A DNA stretch of 64,000 nucleotides from Leisingera thetidis. GTDB lineage: Bacteria; Pseudomonadota; Alphaproteobacteria; Rhodobacterales; Rhodobacteraceae. Both the position numbers and the translations under genes were made by a program. The stretch covers positions 3,475,001 to 3,539,000 of the forward strand of contig NZ_CP109787.1 of NCBI RefSeq assembly GCF_025857195.1, read 5' to 3'. Of this stretch, positions 25,391 to 34,981 are shown one piece after another. How positions within the stretch are numbered: position 1 is the stretch's first letter; the number at the start of each line of letters is the position of its first letter. The notes beneath the pieces were generated by a model. It had not been told where the DNA came from. It saw only the letters and a program-made list of their open reading frames with translations, and did not search any database.

Positions 25391-26278
25391 ATGCTCGATA
25401 AACTGGAGATGTTCATCGCGGTCGCCAGGGAAGAGCATTTCGGTCGCGCGGCGGCAGCACTCGGCATTACCCAACCAACACTGTCGGCGGGCATCAAACA
25501 GCTGGAGAACCAGCTTGGCGTGCAGATGATCTTCCGAGGCTCACGGTACGGCGGGCTGACGCCGGAAGGGCAAAGCGCGCTGATCTGGGCAAGGAAAATC
25601 GTGGGAGACACCCGGCAGCTGAAAGAGGAAATGCGCTTCACGCGGCATGGCCTGACCGGCCAGCTGCGCATCGCGGTAATCCCGACAGCGCTGACCTGGG
25701 CGGCCAGGCTGACAGCCCGGTTCAGCGAGAAACACCCGAAGGTACGGTTCACGATCCTCTCCCGCACCTCGGCCGAGATCCTGTCGATGATCGAGAATTT
25801 TTCCGTTGATGCAGGGATTTCCTATCTCGACAATGAACCCATGGGCAAAGTCAGCAGCGAGCCGCTGTACCAGGAGCATTACATGCTGGTGTGCCACCGC
25901 GACTCTCCCTTTGCGGGCCGGGAAACGGTCGGCTGGGCGGAACTGGACGGGCAGAAGCTGTGCCTGCTGACGCCGGACATGCAGAACCGGCGGATCATCA
26001 ACAAGAATTTCCGCGACTCGGGCGTCAGCCCGGAGGCCTGGATCGAATCGAATTCGACCATCGTTCTGACCGCCAATGTAGAGGATGGCGGCTGGCTGAC
26101 CGTGCTGCCGGCCGACATGGCACGCTCTCTTGCGGTCGGAAAGCCGCTGGAAATCGTGCCGATGACGGCTGTTGAATCCGTCCATACAGTTGGTCTGGTC
26201 GCCCCCTACCGGGAGCCTCATACCCCTGTTTTGAAGGCTCTTCTGGCAGAGGCGCGGCGGATGTCGGAGACCCGGTGA
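25391..26278 (+). CDS. LysR-family regulator beside the formate dehydrogenase operon
   Basis: A 295-residue LysR-type regulator. The N-terminal helix-turn-helix is MFIAVAREEHFGRAAAALGI and TQPTLSAGIKQLENQLG; the substrate-binding domain fills the rest (GQLRIAVIP, CLLTPDM). It lies 89 bases upstream of fdsG in the same direction, a common setting in Rhodobacterales, so it very probably controls the formate dehydrogenase genes. An AGGATA site precedes the ATG. Confidence 0.85.
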   Translation: MLDKLEMFIAVAREEHFGRAAAALGITQPTLSAGIKQLENQLGVQMIFRGSRYGGLTPEGQSALIWARKIVGDTRQLKEEMRFTRHGLTGQLRIAVIPTALTWAARLTARFSEKHPKVRFTILSRTSAEILSMIENFSVDAGISYLDNEPMGKVSSEPLYQEHYMLVCHRDSPFAGRETVGWAELDGQKLCLLTPDMQNRRIINKNFRDSGVSPEAWIESNSTIVLTANVEDGGWLTVLPADMARSLAVGKPLEIVPMTAVESVHTVGLVAPYREPHTPVLKALLAEARRMSETR

Positions 26279-26280
26279 TA

Positions 26281-26308
26281 GAAACCGCCTATCGCGCAAC
26301 GAAACCGC
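26281..26308. promoter_or_regulatory. Direct repeat GAAACCGC before fdsG
   Basis: GAAACCGC occurs at 26281-26288 and 26301-26308, spaced 20 bases (two helical turns), in the short gap between the LysR gene and fdsG. This is a candidate regulator-binding site; the protein that binds is not known. Confidence 0.35.
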
Positions 26309-26367
26309 GTTATTGATCTGACTATACACGCTCTGGTTTTTCTCGGGCAAATTGCCGGAGGCCAGCT

Positions 26368-26844
26368 ATGCAATCAGAAACGCCAGCGCCGTCCGAAACG
26401 GACATGCGCGCAATCATCTCGGACCATCTGCACCTGGAGGGGGCATTGCTGCCCATGCTTCATGCCTTGCAGGAGGTTTACGGCCACATCCCGCAGGCGG
26501 CAACGCCGCTGATCGCGGATGCCCTGAACATTTCCCGTGCCGAAGTGCACGGCGTAATCAGCTTTTATCATGACTTCCGCGAGGTGCCCGCGGGCCGTCA
26601 CGTGGTCAGGATCTGCCGCGCCGAAGCCTGCCAGGCGGTGGGCGCCAATGCCCTGGCGGAGGCCACACTCGCGCGGCTGGGCGTCGAGTGGCACGGCACA
26701 ACCAGAAATGGCGCGGTCACCATTGAGCCGGTCTATTGCCTGGGCCTGTGCGCCTGCGGCCCGGCTGCGATGGTGGACGGCACGGTGCTGGGCCGCGTGG
26801 ATGAGGCCCGGATGGCGGCCCTGCTGGCGGAGGCCGGGGCATGA
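26368..26844 (+). CDS. fdsG: NAD-dependent formate dehydrogenase gamma subunit
   Basis: A 158-residue NuoE-like subunit that carries one [2Fe-2S] cluster. The four cysteine ligands are seen in ICRAEACQAVG and YCLGLCACGPA. It passes electrons toward the FMN subunit FdsB. The start follows CCGGAGG. It is the first gene of fdsG-fdsB-fdsA-fdhD-fdsD and overlaps fdsB by four bases (ATGA). Confidence 0.95.
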   Translation: MQSETPAPSETDMRAIISDHLHLEGALLPMLHALQEVYGHIPQAATPLIADALNISRAEVHGVISFYHDFREVPAGRHVVRICRAEACQAVGANALAEATLARLGVEWHGTTRNGAVTIEPVYCLGLCACGPAAMVDGTVLGRVDEARMAALLAEAGA

Positions 26845-28358
26845 AGATCTACGTTCCCATGGACAGCGCCGCCAAGGCGCTGGGCGCCGAAGAAGTGGCC
26901 GCAGCGATCACCGCCGAAGCCGGCAAGCGCGGACTGCAGATCGAATTGATCCGCAACGGCAGCCGCGGCATGCTGTGGCTGGAGCCGCTGGTCGAGATCG
27001 ACAGGGGCGCGGGCCGCGAGGGTTTCGGCGCGGTCACTGCCGCCGATGTGCCGGCGATGCTGGACGGCACGCTGGCCGGGCTGGGCAACGTCGAGGAGAT
27101 CCCGTTTTTCGCGCGCCAGACCCGGCTGACCTTTGCCCGCTGCGGCGTGACCGATCCGCTGAGCATGGACGATTACCAGATACACGGCGGCCTGGCAGGG
27201 CTGCGCCGGGCCGCCGCGATGAACGGTGCGGAGATTGTTGAAGAGGTCACCCGATCCGGTCTGCGCGGCCGCGGCGGCGCAGGCTTCCCGACCGGGATCA
27301 AGTGGAACACGGTGCTGCAGGCCGAAGCGGACCAGAAATACATCGTCTGCAACGCCGACGAGGGCGACAGCGGCACTTTTGCCGACCGCATGATCATGGA
27401 GGGCGACCCCTTCTGCCTGATCGAGGGGATGGCAATTGCCGGTCTCGGCACGGGCGCGACCAAGGGCTATGTCTACCTGCGGTCGGAATACCCGGATGCC
27501 ATCAGGGTGATGCAGGAGGCCGTTCGCATTGCCCGCGCCAATGGCGTGCTGGGTGACGATGTTTTAGGCTCGGGCCGGGCGTTTGACATGGAAATCCGCA
27601 CCGGCGCCGGCGCCTACGTCTGCGGCGAGGAAACCTCGCTGCTGAACAGTCTGGAGGGCAAGCGCGGCGTGGTCCGCGCCAAGCCGCCGCTGCCGGCGCT
27701 GGAGGGCTTTCTGGGCAAGCCCACGGTCGTCAACAATGTGATCAGCCTGGCCACCGTGCCGGTGATCTTTGAGAAAGGCGCGCAGCACTACGCGGACTTC
27801 GGCCTGGGCCGGTCGCGCGGCACCATTCCGGTGCAGATCGCCGGCAACGTGAAATACGGCGGGCTGTTCGAGACAGCCTTCGGCATGCCCTTGGGCGACC
27901 TGGTGATGGACATCGCGGGCGGCACCGCCTCGGGCCGGGCGGTCAAGGCGGTGCAGGTCGGCGGGCCGCTCGGCGCCTATATGCCCTGCGGTAAATTCGA
28001 CACCCCCTTTGGCTATGAGGAGTTCGACGGCGCAGGCGGGCTGATCGGCCATGCCGGCATCGTGGTGTTCGACGACAGTGCCGACATGCTGCGGATGGCA
28101 CGGTTTGCCATGGAGTTCTGCGCCGTCGAGAGCTGCGGCAAATGCACCCCCTGCCGGATCGGCGCGGTGCGCGGCGTGGAAACCATCGACCGTATCGCCG
28201 CGGGCGACCCCGGCGCCATCCCGCTGCTGACCGACCTGTGCGAGACGATGACGGACGGCTCGCTGTGCGCCCTGGGCGGCTTCACCCCGTATCCGGTGAT
28301 GTCCGCGCTTACCCATTTCCCCGATGATTTCGCCACCGCAAAGGAGGCCGCAGAATGA
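26841..28358 (+). CDS. fdsB: NAD-dependent formate dehydrogenase beta subunit
   Basis: A 505-residue NuoF-like flavoprotein. An N-terminal thioredoxin-like stretch of ~130 residues precedes the FMN/NADH-binding core with RGRGGAGFPTGIKW, CNADEGDSGTFADR, GAGAYVCGEETSLLNSLEG and the [4Fe-4S] motif SCGKCTPCR. It reduces NAD+ with electrons from formate. It overlaps both neighbours by four bases, so translation is coupled. Confidence 0.95.
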   Translation: MKIYVPMDSAAKALGAEEVAAAITAEAGKRGLQIELIRNGSRGMLWLEPLVEIDRGAGREGFGAVTAADVPAMLDGTLAGLGNVEEIPFFARQTRLTFARCGVTDPLSMDDYQIHGGLAGLRRAAAMNGAEIVEEVTRSGLRGRGGAGFPTGIKWNTVLQAEADQKYIVCNADEGDSGTFADRMIMEGDPFCLIEGMAIAGLGTGATKGYVYLRSEYPDAIRVMQEAVRIARANGVLGDDVLGSGRAFDMEIRTGAGAYVCGEETSLLNSLEGKRGVVRAKPPLPALEGFLGKPTVVNNVISLATVPVIFEKGAQHYADFGLGRSRGTIPVQIAGNVKYGGLFETAFGMPLGDLVMDIAGGTASGRAVKAVQVGGPLGAYMPCGKFDTPFGYEEFDGAGGLIGHAGIVVFDDSADMLRMARFAMEFCAVESCGKCTPCRIGAVRGVETIDRIAAGDPGAIPLLTDLCETMTDGSLCALGGFTPYPVMSALTHFPDDFATAKEAAE

Positions 28359-31252
28359 AAGACCTGATTATCCCCTGGGACGATGACCGCGACATGGGCA
28401 CGCCGGCGCGCGAAGGCGCCCCGGTCTCCCTGACCATCGACGGTTTTGACATCACCGTGCCGGAGGGCACCTCGGTCATGCGTGCCGCCGCAGAGGCAGG
28501 CTTCCAGATCCCCAAGCTGTGCGCCACCGACAGCCTGGAGGCCTTCGGGTCCTGCCGCCTCTGCGTGGTCGAGATCGAAGGCCGCCGCGGCACGCCTGCG
28601 TCCTGCACCACGCCTGTGGCGCCGGGCATGGTCGTGCGGACCCAGTCGGAGAAGGTGAAGAAGATCCGCAAGGGGGTGATGGAGCTATATATCTCCGACC
28701 ACCCGCTTGATTGCCTGACCTGCGCCGCCAACGGCGATTGCGAGCTTCAGGACATGGCCGGCGTCACGGGCCTGCGCGATGTGCGGTATAAGGCACCGGC
28801 GGGCGGGGGCATGTCGAACCATTTCGAGGCGCGGCAGAACGGCGAAGCCAATCCGCAGTATGTGCCCAAGGACGACAGCAACCCCTATTTCACCTACGAC
28901 CCCTCGAAATGCATCGTCTGCAACCGTTGCGTGCGGGCCTGCGAGGAGGTGCAGGGCACCTTTGCTCTGACCATCGCGGGGCGCGGATTTGACAGCCGGG
29001 TCAGCGCCGGCACCGCGGCAGATGATTTCCTGTCCTCCGACTGCGTCAGCTGCGGCGCCTGCGTGCAGGCCTGCCCGACCGCGACCCTGCAGGAAAAATC
29101 GGTGATCGAGCTGGGCACGCCGGAACGCTCCGTCATCACCACCTGCGCCTATTGCGGCGTCGGCTGCTCCTTCAAGGCGGAGCTGAACGGCGACGAGCTG
29201 GTCCGGATGGTGCCCTACAAGCACGGCAAGGCAAACCGCGGCCACTCCTGCGTCAAGGGACGCTTCGCTTACGGCTACGCCAAGCACAAGGACCGCATCC
29301 TGAACCCGATGATCCGCGACAGCATCGATGATCCGTGGCGCGAGGTCTCGTGGGAGGAAGCGCTGGGCTTCGCCGCCAGCCGGATGCGCGGGCTGCAGGA
29401 AAAGTACGGCAAGAAGTCGATCGGCGTGATCACCTCCAGCCGCTGCACCAACGAGGAAACCTTCCTGGTGCAGAAACTGGCCCGCGGGGTGTTTGGCAAC
29501 AACAACACCGACACCTGCGCCCGGGTCTGCCACTCCCCCACCGGCTATGGCCTCGGCCAGACCTTCGGCACGTCGGCCGGCACCCAGGATTTCGACTCGG
29601 TCGAGCATACGGATGTGGTGATCGTGATCGGCGCCAACCCGACCGACGGCCACCCGGTCTTTGCCAGCCGCCTGAAGAAGCGGCTGCGGGCCGGTGCCGA
29701 GCTGATCGTGATTGACCCGCGCCGCACCAATCTGGTGAAATCGCCGCATATCCAGGCCGCCCATCATCTGGCCCTGCGTCCCGGCACCAATGTCGCCGTG
29801 GTGACCGCGCTGGCGCATGTGATCGTGACAGAGGGGCTGATGGACGAGGAGTTCATCCGCACCCGCTGCGATTGGGACGAGTTCCAGGTCTATGCCGAGT
29901 TCGTCTCCGATCCGCGCCACAGCCCGGAGGCGACCGAGCTGCTGACCGGTGTGCCTGCGGCGGAGCTGCGCGCGGCCGCGCGCCTGTTTGCGACCGGAGG
30001 CAATGGCGCGATCTACTATGGCCTCGGCGTGACCGAGCACAGCCAGGGGTCGACCACGGTGATGGGCATCGCCAACCTTGCGATGCTGACCGGCAACATT
30101 GGCCGCAAGGGCGTGGGCGTGAACCCGCTGCGCGGCCAGAACAACGTGCAGGGCTCCTGCGACATGGGCTCGTTCCCGCACGAACTGCCGGGCTACCGCC
30201 ATGTCAAAGGTCCCGAGGTGCGCGCTGTATTCGAGGAAGCCTGGGGCGTCGAAATCGACCCGGAACCGGGGCTGCGCATTCCCAACATGCTGGATGCGGC
30301 CGTCGCGGGCAGCTTCAAGGGGCTGTACTGCCAGGGCGAGGACATTCTGCAATCGGACCCGGACACCAAGCATGTGGCGGCGGGGCTTGCGGCGATGGAA
30401 TGCGTCATCGTGCACGACCTGTTCCTGAACGAGACCGCCAACTACGCGCATGTGTTCCTGCCCGGCTCGACGTTTCTGGAAAAGGACGGCACCTTTACCA
30501 ACGCCGAGCGCCGCATCAACCGCGTGCGCAAGGTGATGGCGCCCATGAACGGTTATGCCGACTGGGAGGTGACACAGCTGCTGGCCAACGCCATGGGGGC
30601 AGGCTGGACCTACACCCACCCGTCGCAGATCATGGCGGAAATCGCGGCGACCACGCCCTCCTTCGCCGGAGTCGATTACGCGCTGCTGGAGGAGAAGGGC
30701 TCAATCCAGTGGCCCTGCAACGAAGCACATCCCGAGGGCACGCCGCTGATGCATGTGGACGGCTTCGTGCGCGGCAAGGGGCGGTTCATCGTCACCGAAT
30801 ATGTGGCGACGGATGAAAAATCCGGTCCGCGCTTCCCGCTGCTGCTGACCACCGGCCGCATTCTCAGCCAGTACAACGTGGGCGCCCAGACCCGGCGCAC
30901 CGAAAACGTGGTGTGGCATGATCAGGACGTGCTGGAGGTCCACCCCCATGACGCCGAGGTGCGCGGGGTGAAACAGGGCGACTGGATCAAGCTGGTCTCG
31001 CGTTCGGGGGAAACCACCCTGCAGGCCGAACTGACCGACCGGGTGAGCCCGGGCGTGGTCTACACCACCTTCCACCACCCGGACACGCAGGCCAATGTGA
31101 TCACCACCGACTTCTCGGACTGGGCCACCAATTGCCCCGAATACAAGGTGACCGCCGTGCAGGTGAGCCTGTCGAACGGCCCCACCGGCTGGCAGGAGGA
31201 CTACACGGCCCAGGCCCAGCGGTCGCGCCGTATCCTGCCGGCGGCGGAATAG
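28355..31252 (+). CDS. fdsA: NAD-dependent formate dehydrogenase alpha subunit
   Basis: A 965-residue molybdenum enzyme that oxidises formate to CO2. In order: [2Fe-2S] domain (GSCRLCVVE), His-Cys cluster motif (HPLDCLTCAANGDCELQ), two ferredoxin-type clusters (CIVCNRCVRACEEVQ, CVSCGACVQACP), the [4Fe-4S] of the catalytic part (CAYCGVGCSF) and the bis-MGD domains with the metal-ligand Cys392-His393 in RVCHSPTG. It uses cysteine, not selenocysteine. The C-terminal dinucleotide-binding domain (TGRILSQYN) is complete. Confidence 0.96.
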   Translation: MKDLIIPWDDDRDMGTPAREGAPVSLTIDGFDITVPEGTSVMRAAAEAGFQIPKLCATDSLEAFGSCRLCVVEIEGRRGTPASCTTPVAPGMVVRTQSEKVKKIRKGVMELYISDHPLDCLTCAANGDCELQDMAGVTGLRDVRYKAPAGGGMSNHFEARQNGEANPQYVPKDDSNPYFTYDPSKCIVCNRCVRACEEVQGTFALTIAGRGFDSRVSAGTAADDFLSSDCVSCGACVQACPTATLQEKSVIELGTPERSVITTCAYCGVGCSFKAELNGDELVRMVPYKHGKANRGHSCVKGRFAYGYAKHKDRILNPMIRDSIDDPWREVSWEEALGFAASRMRGLQEKYGKKSIGVITSSRCTNEETFLVQKLARGVFGNNNTDTCARVCHSPTGYGLGQTFGTSAGTQDFDSVEHTDVVIVIGANPTDGHPVFASRLKKRLRAGAELIVIDPRRTNLVKSPHIQAAHHLALRPGTNVAVVTALAHVIVTEGLMDEEFIRTRCDWDEFQVYAEFVSDPRHSPEATELLTGVPAAELRAAARLFATGGNGAIYYGLGVTEHSQGSTTVMGIANLAMLTGNIGRKGVGVNPLRGQNNVQGSCDMGSFPHELPGYRHVKGPEVRAVFEEAWGVEIDPEPGLRIPNMLDAAVAGSFKGLYCQGEDILQSDPDTKHVAAGLAAMECVIVHDLFLNETANYAHVFLPGSTFLEKDGTFTNAERRINRVRKVMAPMNGYADWEVTQLLANAMGAGWTYTHPSQIMAEIAATTPSFAGVDYALLEEKGSIQWPCNEAHPEGTPLMHVDGFVRGKGRFIVTEYVATDEKSGPRFPLLLTTGRILSQYNVGAQTRRTENVVWHDQDVLEVHPHDAEVRGVKQGDWIKLVSRSGETTLQAELTDRVSPGVVYTTFHHPDTQANVITTDFSDWATNCPEYKVTAVQVSLSNGPTGWQEDYTAQAQRSRRILPAAE

Positions 31253-31253
31253 C

Positions 31254-32078
31254 ATGGTGGCGCTCTGCTCCAGCCACAGCCTGTCCGGCCTGTCCATCCG
31301 CAGCGATGGGCAGCGCCCGGTGCGGCGCAACCTGCCTGAAGAGCTGCCGGTTGCCATGGTATTCGAAGGCAGCACCCAGGGCGTGATGATGGCGACGCCT
31401 CAGGATATCGAGGATTTCGCCGTGGGCTTCGCTCTCAGCGAGGGCTATGTGCGGCATCTGGGCGAGATCGAGGAGTTCGAAACCGCCGAGCACGGCGGCG
31501 GCATCGAGGCCCGCTTCTGGCTGCCGCCGGAGCGCGCCGCGGCGCTGAAGGCGCGGCGCCGGACGATGATGGGGCCGGTGGGCTGCGGGCTCTGCGGCAT
31601 TGACAGTCTGGAACAGGCGCTGCGCCCGCTGCCGGTTCTGCCTGCGGGCGGTCCGGCATTCACGGCCGCCGAAGTTGCCCGGGCGGCGGATGCGCTGCGC
31701 GGCCACCAGCCGCTGCACGACCAGACCCATGCCACCCATGCGGCGGGATTCCTGCTGCCGGGACAGGGCATTGTCCTGGCGCGGGAGGATGTCGGGCGCC
31801 ACAATGCGCTGGACAAGCTGATCGGGGCGCTTGCCCGCGCCGGTATGGACCCGGCGTCCGGCGCCGTGGTGCTGACCAGCCGGGTTTCGGTCGAAATGGT
31901 GCAGAAAACCGTGATGGCCGGCGCCCGCAGCCTGATTGCCGTCTCGGCCCCGACCGCCCACGCCCTGCGTCTGGCCCAGGGCGCAGGCGTCACGCTGGCC
32001 GCCTTTGCCCGCGGCGGCGGCTTTGACCTTTATTCCTGCCCTGAACGGATCAATGACGGAGAGAAACATGTCGCCTGA
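31254..32078 (+). CDS. fdhD: Formate dehydrogenase sulfurtransferase FdhD (FdsC)
   Basis: A 274-residue chaperone that delivers sulfur to the molybdenum cofactor before insertion into FdsA. The essential C-x2-C pair is in GPVGCGLCGIDSLE, with NLPEELPVAMVFEGS and the C-terminal TSRVSVEMVQK also typical. It begins one base after the fdsA stop and overlaps fdsD by 11 bases. This gene order is the same as fdsGBACD of Cupriavidus and Rhodobacter capsulatus. Confidence 0.94.
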   Translation: MVALCSSHSLSGLSIRSDGQRPVRRNLPEELPVAMVFEGSTQGVMMATPQDIEDFAVGFALSEGYVRHLGEIEEFETAEHGGGIEARFWLPPERAAALKARRRTMMGPVGCGLCGIDSLEQALRPLPVLPAGGPAFTAAEVARAADALRGHQPLHDQTHATHAAGFLLPGQGIVLAREDVGRHNALDKLIGALARAGMDPASGAVVLTSRVSVEMVQKTVMAGARSLIAVSAPTAHALRLAQGAGVTLAAFARGGGFDLYSCPERINDGEKHVA

Positions 32079-32289
32079 GAAAATGGTGGTGATGGCCAAC
32101 CAGATTGCCACCTTCTTCAAAACCCAGCCCGGCGGCGGCCAGGCCGAAAACGTGGCTGCTCACATCAACGATTTCTGGGAACCGCGGATGCGCAGCCAGT
32201 TGATCGGCTATGCGGCAACGGGTGAAACCGGATTGGACCCGCTGGTGCAATCGGCACTGAAGTCGGTACGCGCGCCCGCCGGCGGATAA
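32068..32289 (+). CDS. fdsD: Formate dehydrogenase delta subunit
   Basis: A 73-residue protein starting MSPEKMVVMANQIATFFKTQ with HINDFWEPRMR and a short tail, matching FdsD, a small accessory subunit needed for stable, active enzyme. The start at 32068 follows GGAGAG by five bases; an in-frame ATG at 32053 lies further up and lacks this site. It overlaps the end of fdhD and closes the operon. Confidence 0.9.
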   Translation: MSPEKMVVMANQIATFFKTQPGGGQAENVAAHINDFWEPRMRSQLIGYAATGETGLDPLVQSALKSVRAPAGG

Positions 32290-32889
32290 TGGGCCTCTTG
32301 GTCGGTCCAGTGGATGCAGGCAGAGTCATCCCTGCACTCTGCCTGACGTCAGCGCCTATGGGTCCAAGTAGAGCAATTTGAAAATAGAGAGTGTTTCCGG
32401 CTCATCCTTGCCACTGAGGAGCGGACTATGAGCCGGAAACAACCCAAAAGCGCTGGCGCAATGGCCGGCAGGATCGCAAGGCGCGGGCGGAGAAGCGGCC
32501 CCCGCTGCATCGCCGCCATAATGCGCGGCCGGGGTATTTCGCGGTGCGCAGAACTTCGTTTCCTGCGGCCGCACCAGCGGTGACAGCCTTCCGTGGCGCG
32601 GCCTTCTTCCGGCGCGGGATGGCAGCGCAGGCAGCGCGGTCCGCGATGGCATCATGGCAAGCGCGGGTGCCGTCTGCGCCGTCCGCCGCGCTGCGGACAC
32701 GCAACGACGCCGGCACCGGCACCGGGCACAAATTTCTTGACAAAACAACTAAGGTTTTCTAGGCGTTCCGGCGCGCCCGCGGGGCGCATCGCCTAGCAAG
32801 ACATGAGCGGCCCCGCTAGCGCCGCCTGTCCAGCCATATCCGCAAATGCACGGCCTTCAGGCCCTCCTGAAGCTATCGGCTGGAGAGAT
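32290..32889. other. Gene-free region before the siderophore operon
   Basis: About 600 bases. A 14-bp inverted repeat lies at 32393-32442. A TTGACA at 32737-32742, with AT-rich DNA after it up to TTTTCTAGG, looks like a promoter for the siderophore operon. I could not find a convincing Fur, Irr or RirA box by eye. No gene is recognised; the open frames are alanine/arginine-rich. Confidence 0.4.
32393..32442. repeat. 14-bp inverted repeat
   Basis: TGTTTCCGGCTCAT (32393-32406) is the exact reverse complement of ATGAGCCGGAAACA (32429-32442), with a 22-base spacer that contains a GAGGAGCGG Shine-Dalgarno-like string. It could be the transcription end of fdsD, or an insertion-sequence end. No T-run follows. 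Confidence 0.6.
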
Positions 32890-33945
32890 ATGGGAATGCT
32901 CGGGCACATGCTGCCGAAGGAAACGCGGCCGCGGACAGGCCGGTGCGCTGGGATGCTGCGGGCTGTGACGGCCGCGGCGCTGCTGCTGCCGCCCGCCGCC
33001 CTGCCCGCGGCCGCGGCCGAGACCTTCCCGGTTGAACTGCAGCACCGCTACGGCACTGCCACGGTGCCGGACCGGCCGGAGCGCATCGTTTCGGTCAGCT
33101 TCATCGGGCATGATTTCCTGCTGGCGCTGGGGCTGACGCCCATTGCGCTGCGCAAATGGTACGGCGGCGAGCCGTCCGGCGTCTGGCCCTGGGGGCATGA
33201 CGCGCTGGGACAGGCCCGGCCCGTGGTGATGCAGGGCGAGCTGGATGCCGAACAGATCGCCGCGCTGAAACCGGACCTGATCATCGGCCAGTGGTCGGGC
33301 ATGACCGGGCGCGACTATGCGCTGCTGTCGCGCATTGCGCCGACCATCGCGCCGCGGGCGGAGTTCGGCGATTACGGAACGCCCTGGCAGGCCATGCTGC
33401 GCACCCTCGGCACCGCCACCGGCACCTCAGTCCGCGCCGAGGACATCATCACCCGGATCGAAGGCCGGATAGCAGCCGTCCGCGCCGCGCATCCCGAATG
33501 GCAGGGCGCGAGCGTTGCGCTGGCCTGGGCCGGCCATACCGCCGCCTATACCAGCCGAGACATCCGCAGCCAGCTGCTGGAATCGCTGGGGTTCCGGGTG
33601 CCCGAGGCGATCAACGGGCCCGGGCCGGTGACCAGAACCCATGTGCTGATTCCGGACGAGGACCCATCAGCCATCGACACCGATGTGCTGATCTGGCTCG
33701 ATTCCGGCGGCTCTGCGGCGCGGCTGGCGCGGATGCCGCTGCGCAGCACCATGCGCGCCTACCGCGAAGGCCGCGAGATCCACGCCGATCTTTTGCTGGC
33801 GGGCGCGCTGTCGCACTCCAGCCCGCTGAGCCTGGAATATGCGCTGGACCGGCTGGTGCCGCTTCTGGAGGCCGCGATGGACGGCGATCCGGCCACGCCG
33901 GTGCCCGGCATGGCAGAGGCAGGCCTGCTGCCGGAGGGCTTCTGA
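32890..33945 (+). CDS. Iron-siderophore ABC transporter, binding protein
   Basis: A 351-residue periplasmic binding protein of the FecB/FhuD type. A signal peptide ends near PAAAAET (no lipobox cysteine), followed by RIVSVSFIGHDFLLALGLTP, LKPDLIIGQWSG and the C-terminal lobe. I place the start at 32890 because GGAGAG lies just before it; an open frame reaches 32803. It is the first gene of a nine-gene uptake operon. The ligand is probably a ferric siderophore, since a siderophore-interacting reductase follows. Confidence 0.85.
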   Translation: MGMLGHMLPKETRPRTGRCAGMLRAVTAAALLLPPAALPAAAAETFPVELQHRYGTATVPDRPERIVSVSFIGHDFLLALGLTPIALRKWYGGEPSGVWPWGHDALGQARPVVMQGELDAEQIAALKPDLIIGQWSGMTGRDYALLSRIAPTIAPRAEFGDYGTPWQAMLRTLGTATGTSVRAEDIITRIEGRIAAVRAAHPEWQGASVALAWAGHTAAYTSRDIRSQLLESLGFRVPEAINGPGPVTRTHVLIPDEDPSAIDTDVLIWLDSGGSAARLARMPLRSTMRAYREGREIHADLLLAGALSHSSPLSLEYALDRLVPLLEAAMDGDPATPVPGMAEAGLLPEGF

Positions 33946-33946
33946 G

Positions 33947-34981
33947 ATGACGGATTGCACCAGCCTTGCCCCGCCCCCTGCCCTGACCCGGGCCGGGCTG
34001 CGCCGCCTTTGGCTGGCCGCAGCAGTGCTGGGCCTGGCCGCCCTCTGCGCTGCGGCCCTGCGCCTGGGGGTGCGGCCGGTCGGCTGGAGCGCGGTCTGGA
34101 CGGCGCTGACGGCGTTTGATGCGGGGAATGCCGATCACATCGTGGTCCGGCACATGCGCCTGCCGCGGCTGGGCGGGGCGCTGCTGGCCGGGGCGGCGCT
34201 GGGGCTGGCCGGAGCGCTGATGCAGGGGCTGACGCGCAACCCGCTGGCGGACCCCGGCCTGCTCGGCATCAACGGCGGCGCGGCGCTGGGGGTGGCCCTG
34301 TGCGTGCTGGTTCTGGGCATCACCGACCCGGCGGAGTTTGTCTGGATGGCGCTTGGCGGCGCCCTGGCGTCGTCGGTTCTGGTGTTTCTGCTGGGCGGCG
34401 GCAGCCGGGCCGGGACGCTGCGGCTGGTGCTGGCCGGTGCAGCCGTCAGCGCCCTGTTCCTGGCGCTGACCCGCGGCCTGCTGCTGGTCAGCCGCCAGAC
34501 GCTGGAGGTCTACCGGTTCTGGGTGCTGGGCGGGTTTGACGGCATCGTGCCTGCGACCCTGGCCGCGCTGGCGCCGTTTCTGGCCGCGGGCGCCGGGCTG
34601 GCCGCACTGGCGGCGCCCGGTCTCAACGCGCTGCTGCTGGGCGAGGACAGCGCAACGGGGCTGGGCGTGCGCACCGGTCTGGCGCGCCTCGCCGCCGGCG
34701 CCGCCATCGTGCTGCTGTGCGGCGCCAGTGTTGCGATGGCGGGGCCGATTGCCTTTGCCGGGCTGATCGTGCCGCATCTGGCCCGCTGGACGGCCGGTCC
34801 CGACATGCGCCGGGTGATGCTGTTTTCCGCCGTGTTCGGCGCCCAGCTGCTGACCGCAGCCGAGTTGCTGGGCCGTCTGCCGCTGTTCGGGGGCACCATG
34901 CAGGCCGGTGTGATGACCGCGCTGATCGGCGGGCCGGTGCTGATCTGGCTGGTGCGCCGCAACGGAGTGCGAAGCCTATGA
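33947..34981 (+). CDS. Iron-siderophore ABC transporter, permease 1 (FecCD family)
   Basis: A 344-residue inner-membrane permease with about nine to ten helices. RLPRLGGALLAGAALGLAGA, LTRNPLADPGLLGINGGAAL and FAGLIVPHLARW are the FecCD marks, the last one being the contact to the ATPase. It starts one base after the binding-protein stop and overlaps the second permease by four bases. It forms the channel with that permease. Confidence 0.9.
   Translation: MTDCTSLAPPPALTRAGLRRLWLAAAVLGLAALCAAALRLGVRPVGWSAVWTALTAFDAGNADHIVVRHMRLPRLGGALLAGAALGLAGALMQGLTRNPLADPGLLGINGGAALGVALCVLVLGITDPAEFVWMALGGALASSVLVFLLGGGSRAGTLRLVLAGAAVSALFLALTRGLLLVSRQTLEVYRFWVLGGFDGIVPATLAALAPFLAAGAGLAALAAPGLNALLLGEDSATGLGVRTGLARLAAGAAIVLLCGASVAMAGPIAFAGLIVPHLARWTAGPDMRRVMLFSAVFGAQLLTAAELLGRLPLFGGTMQAGVMTALIGGPVLIWLVRRNGVRSL

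Noticed and set aside
28355..31252. Selenocysteine in formate dehydrogenase alpha
   Set aside because: The metal-ligand codon is TGC (29528-29530), cysteine, and there is no in-frame TGA.
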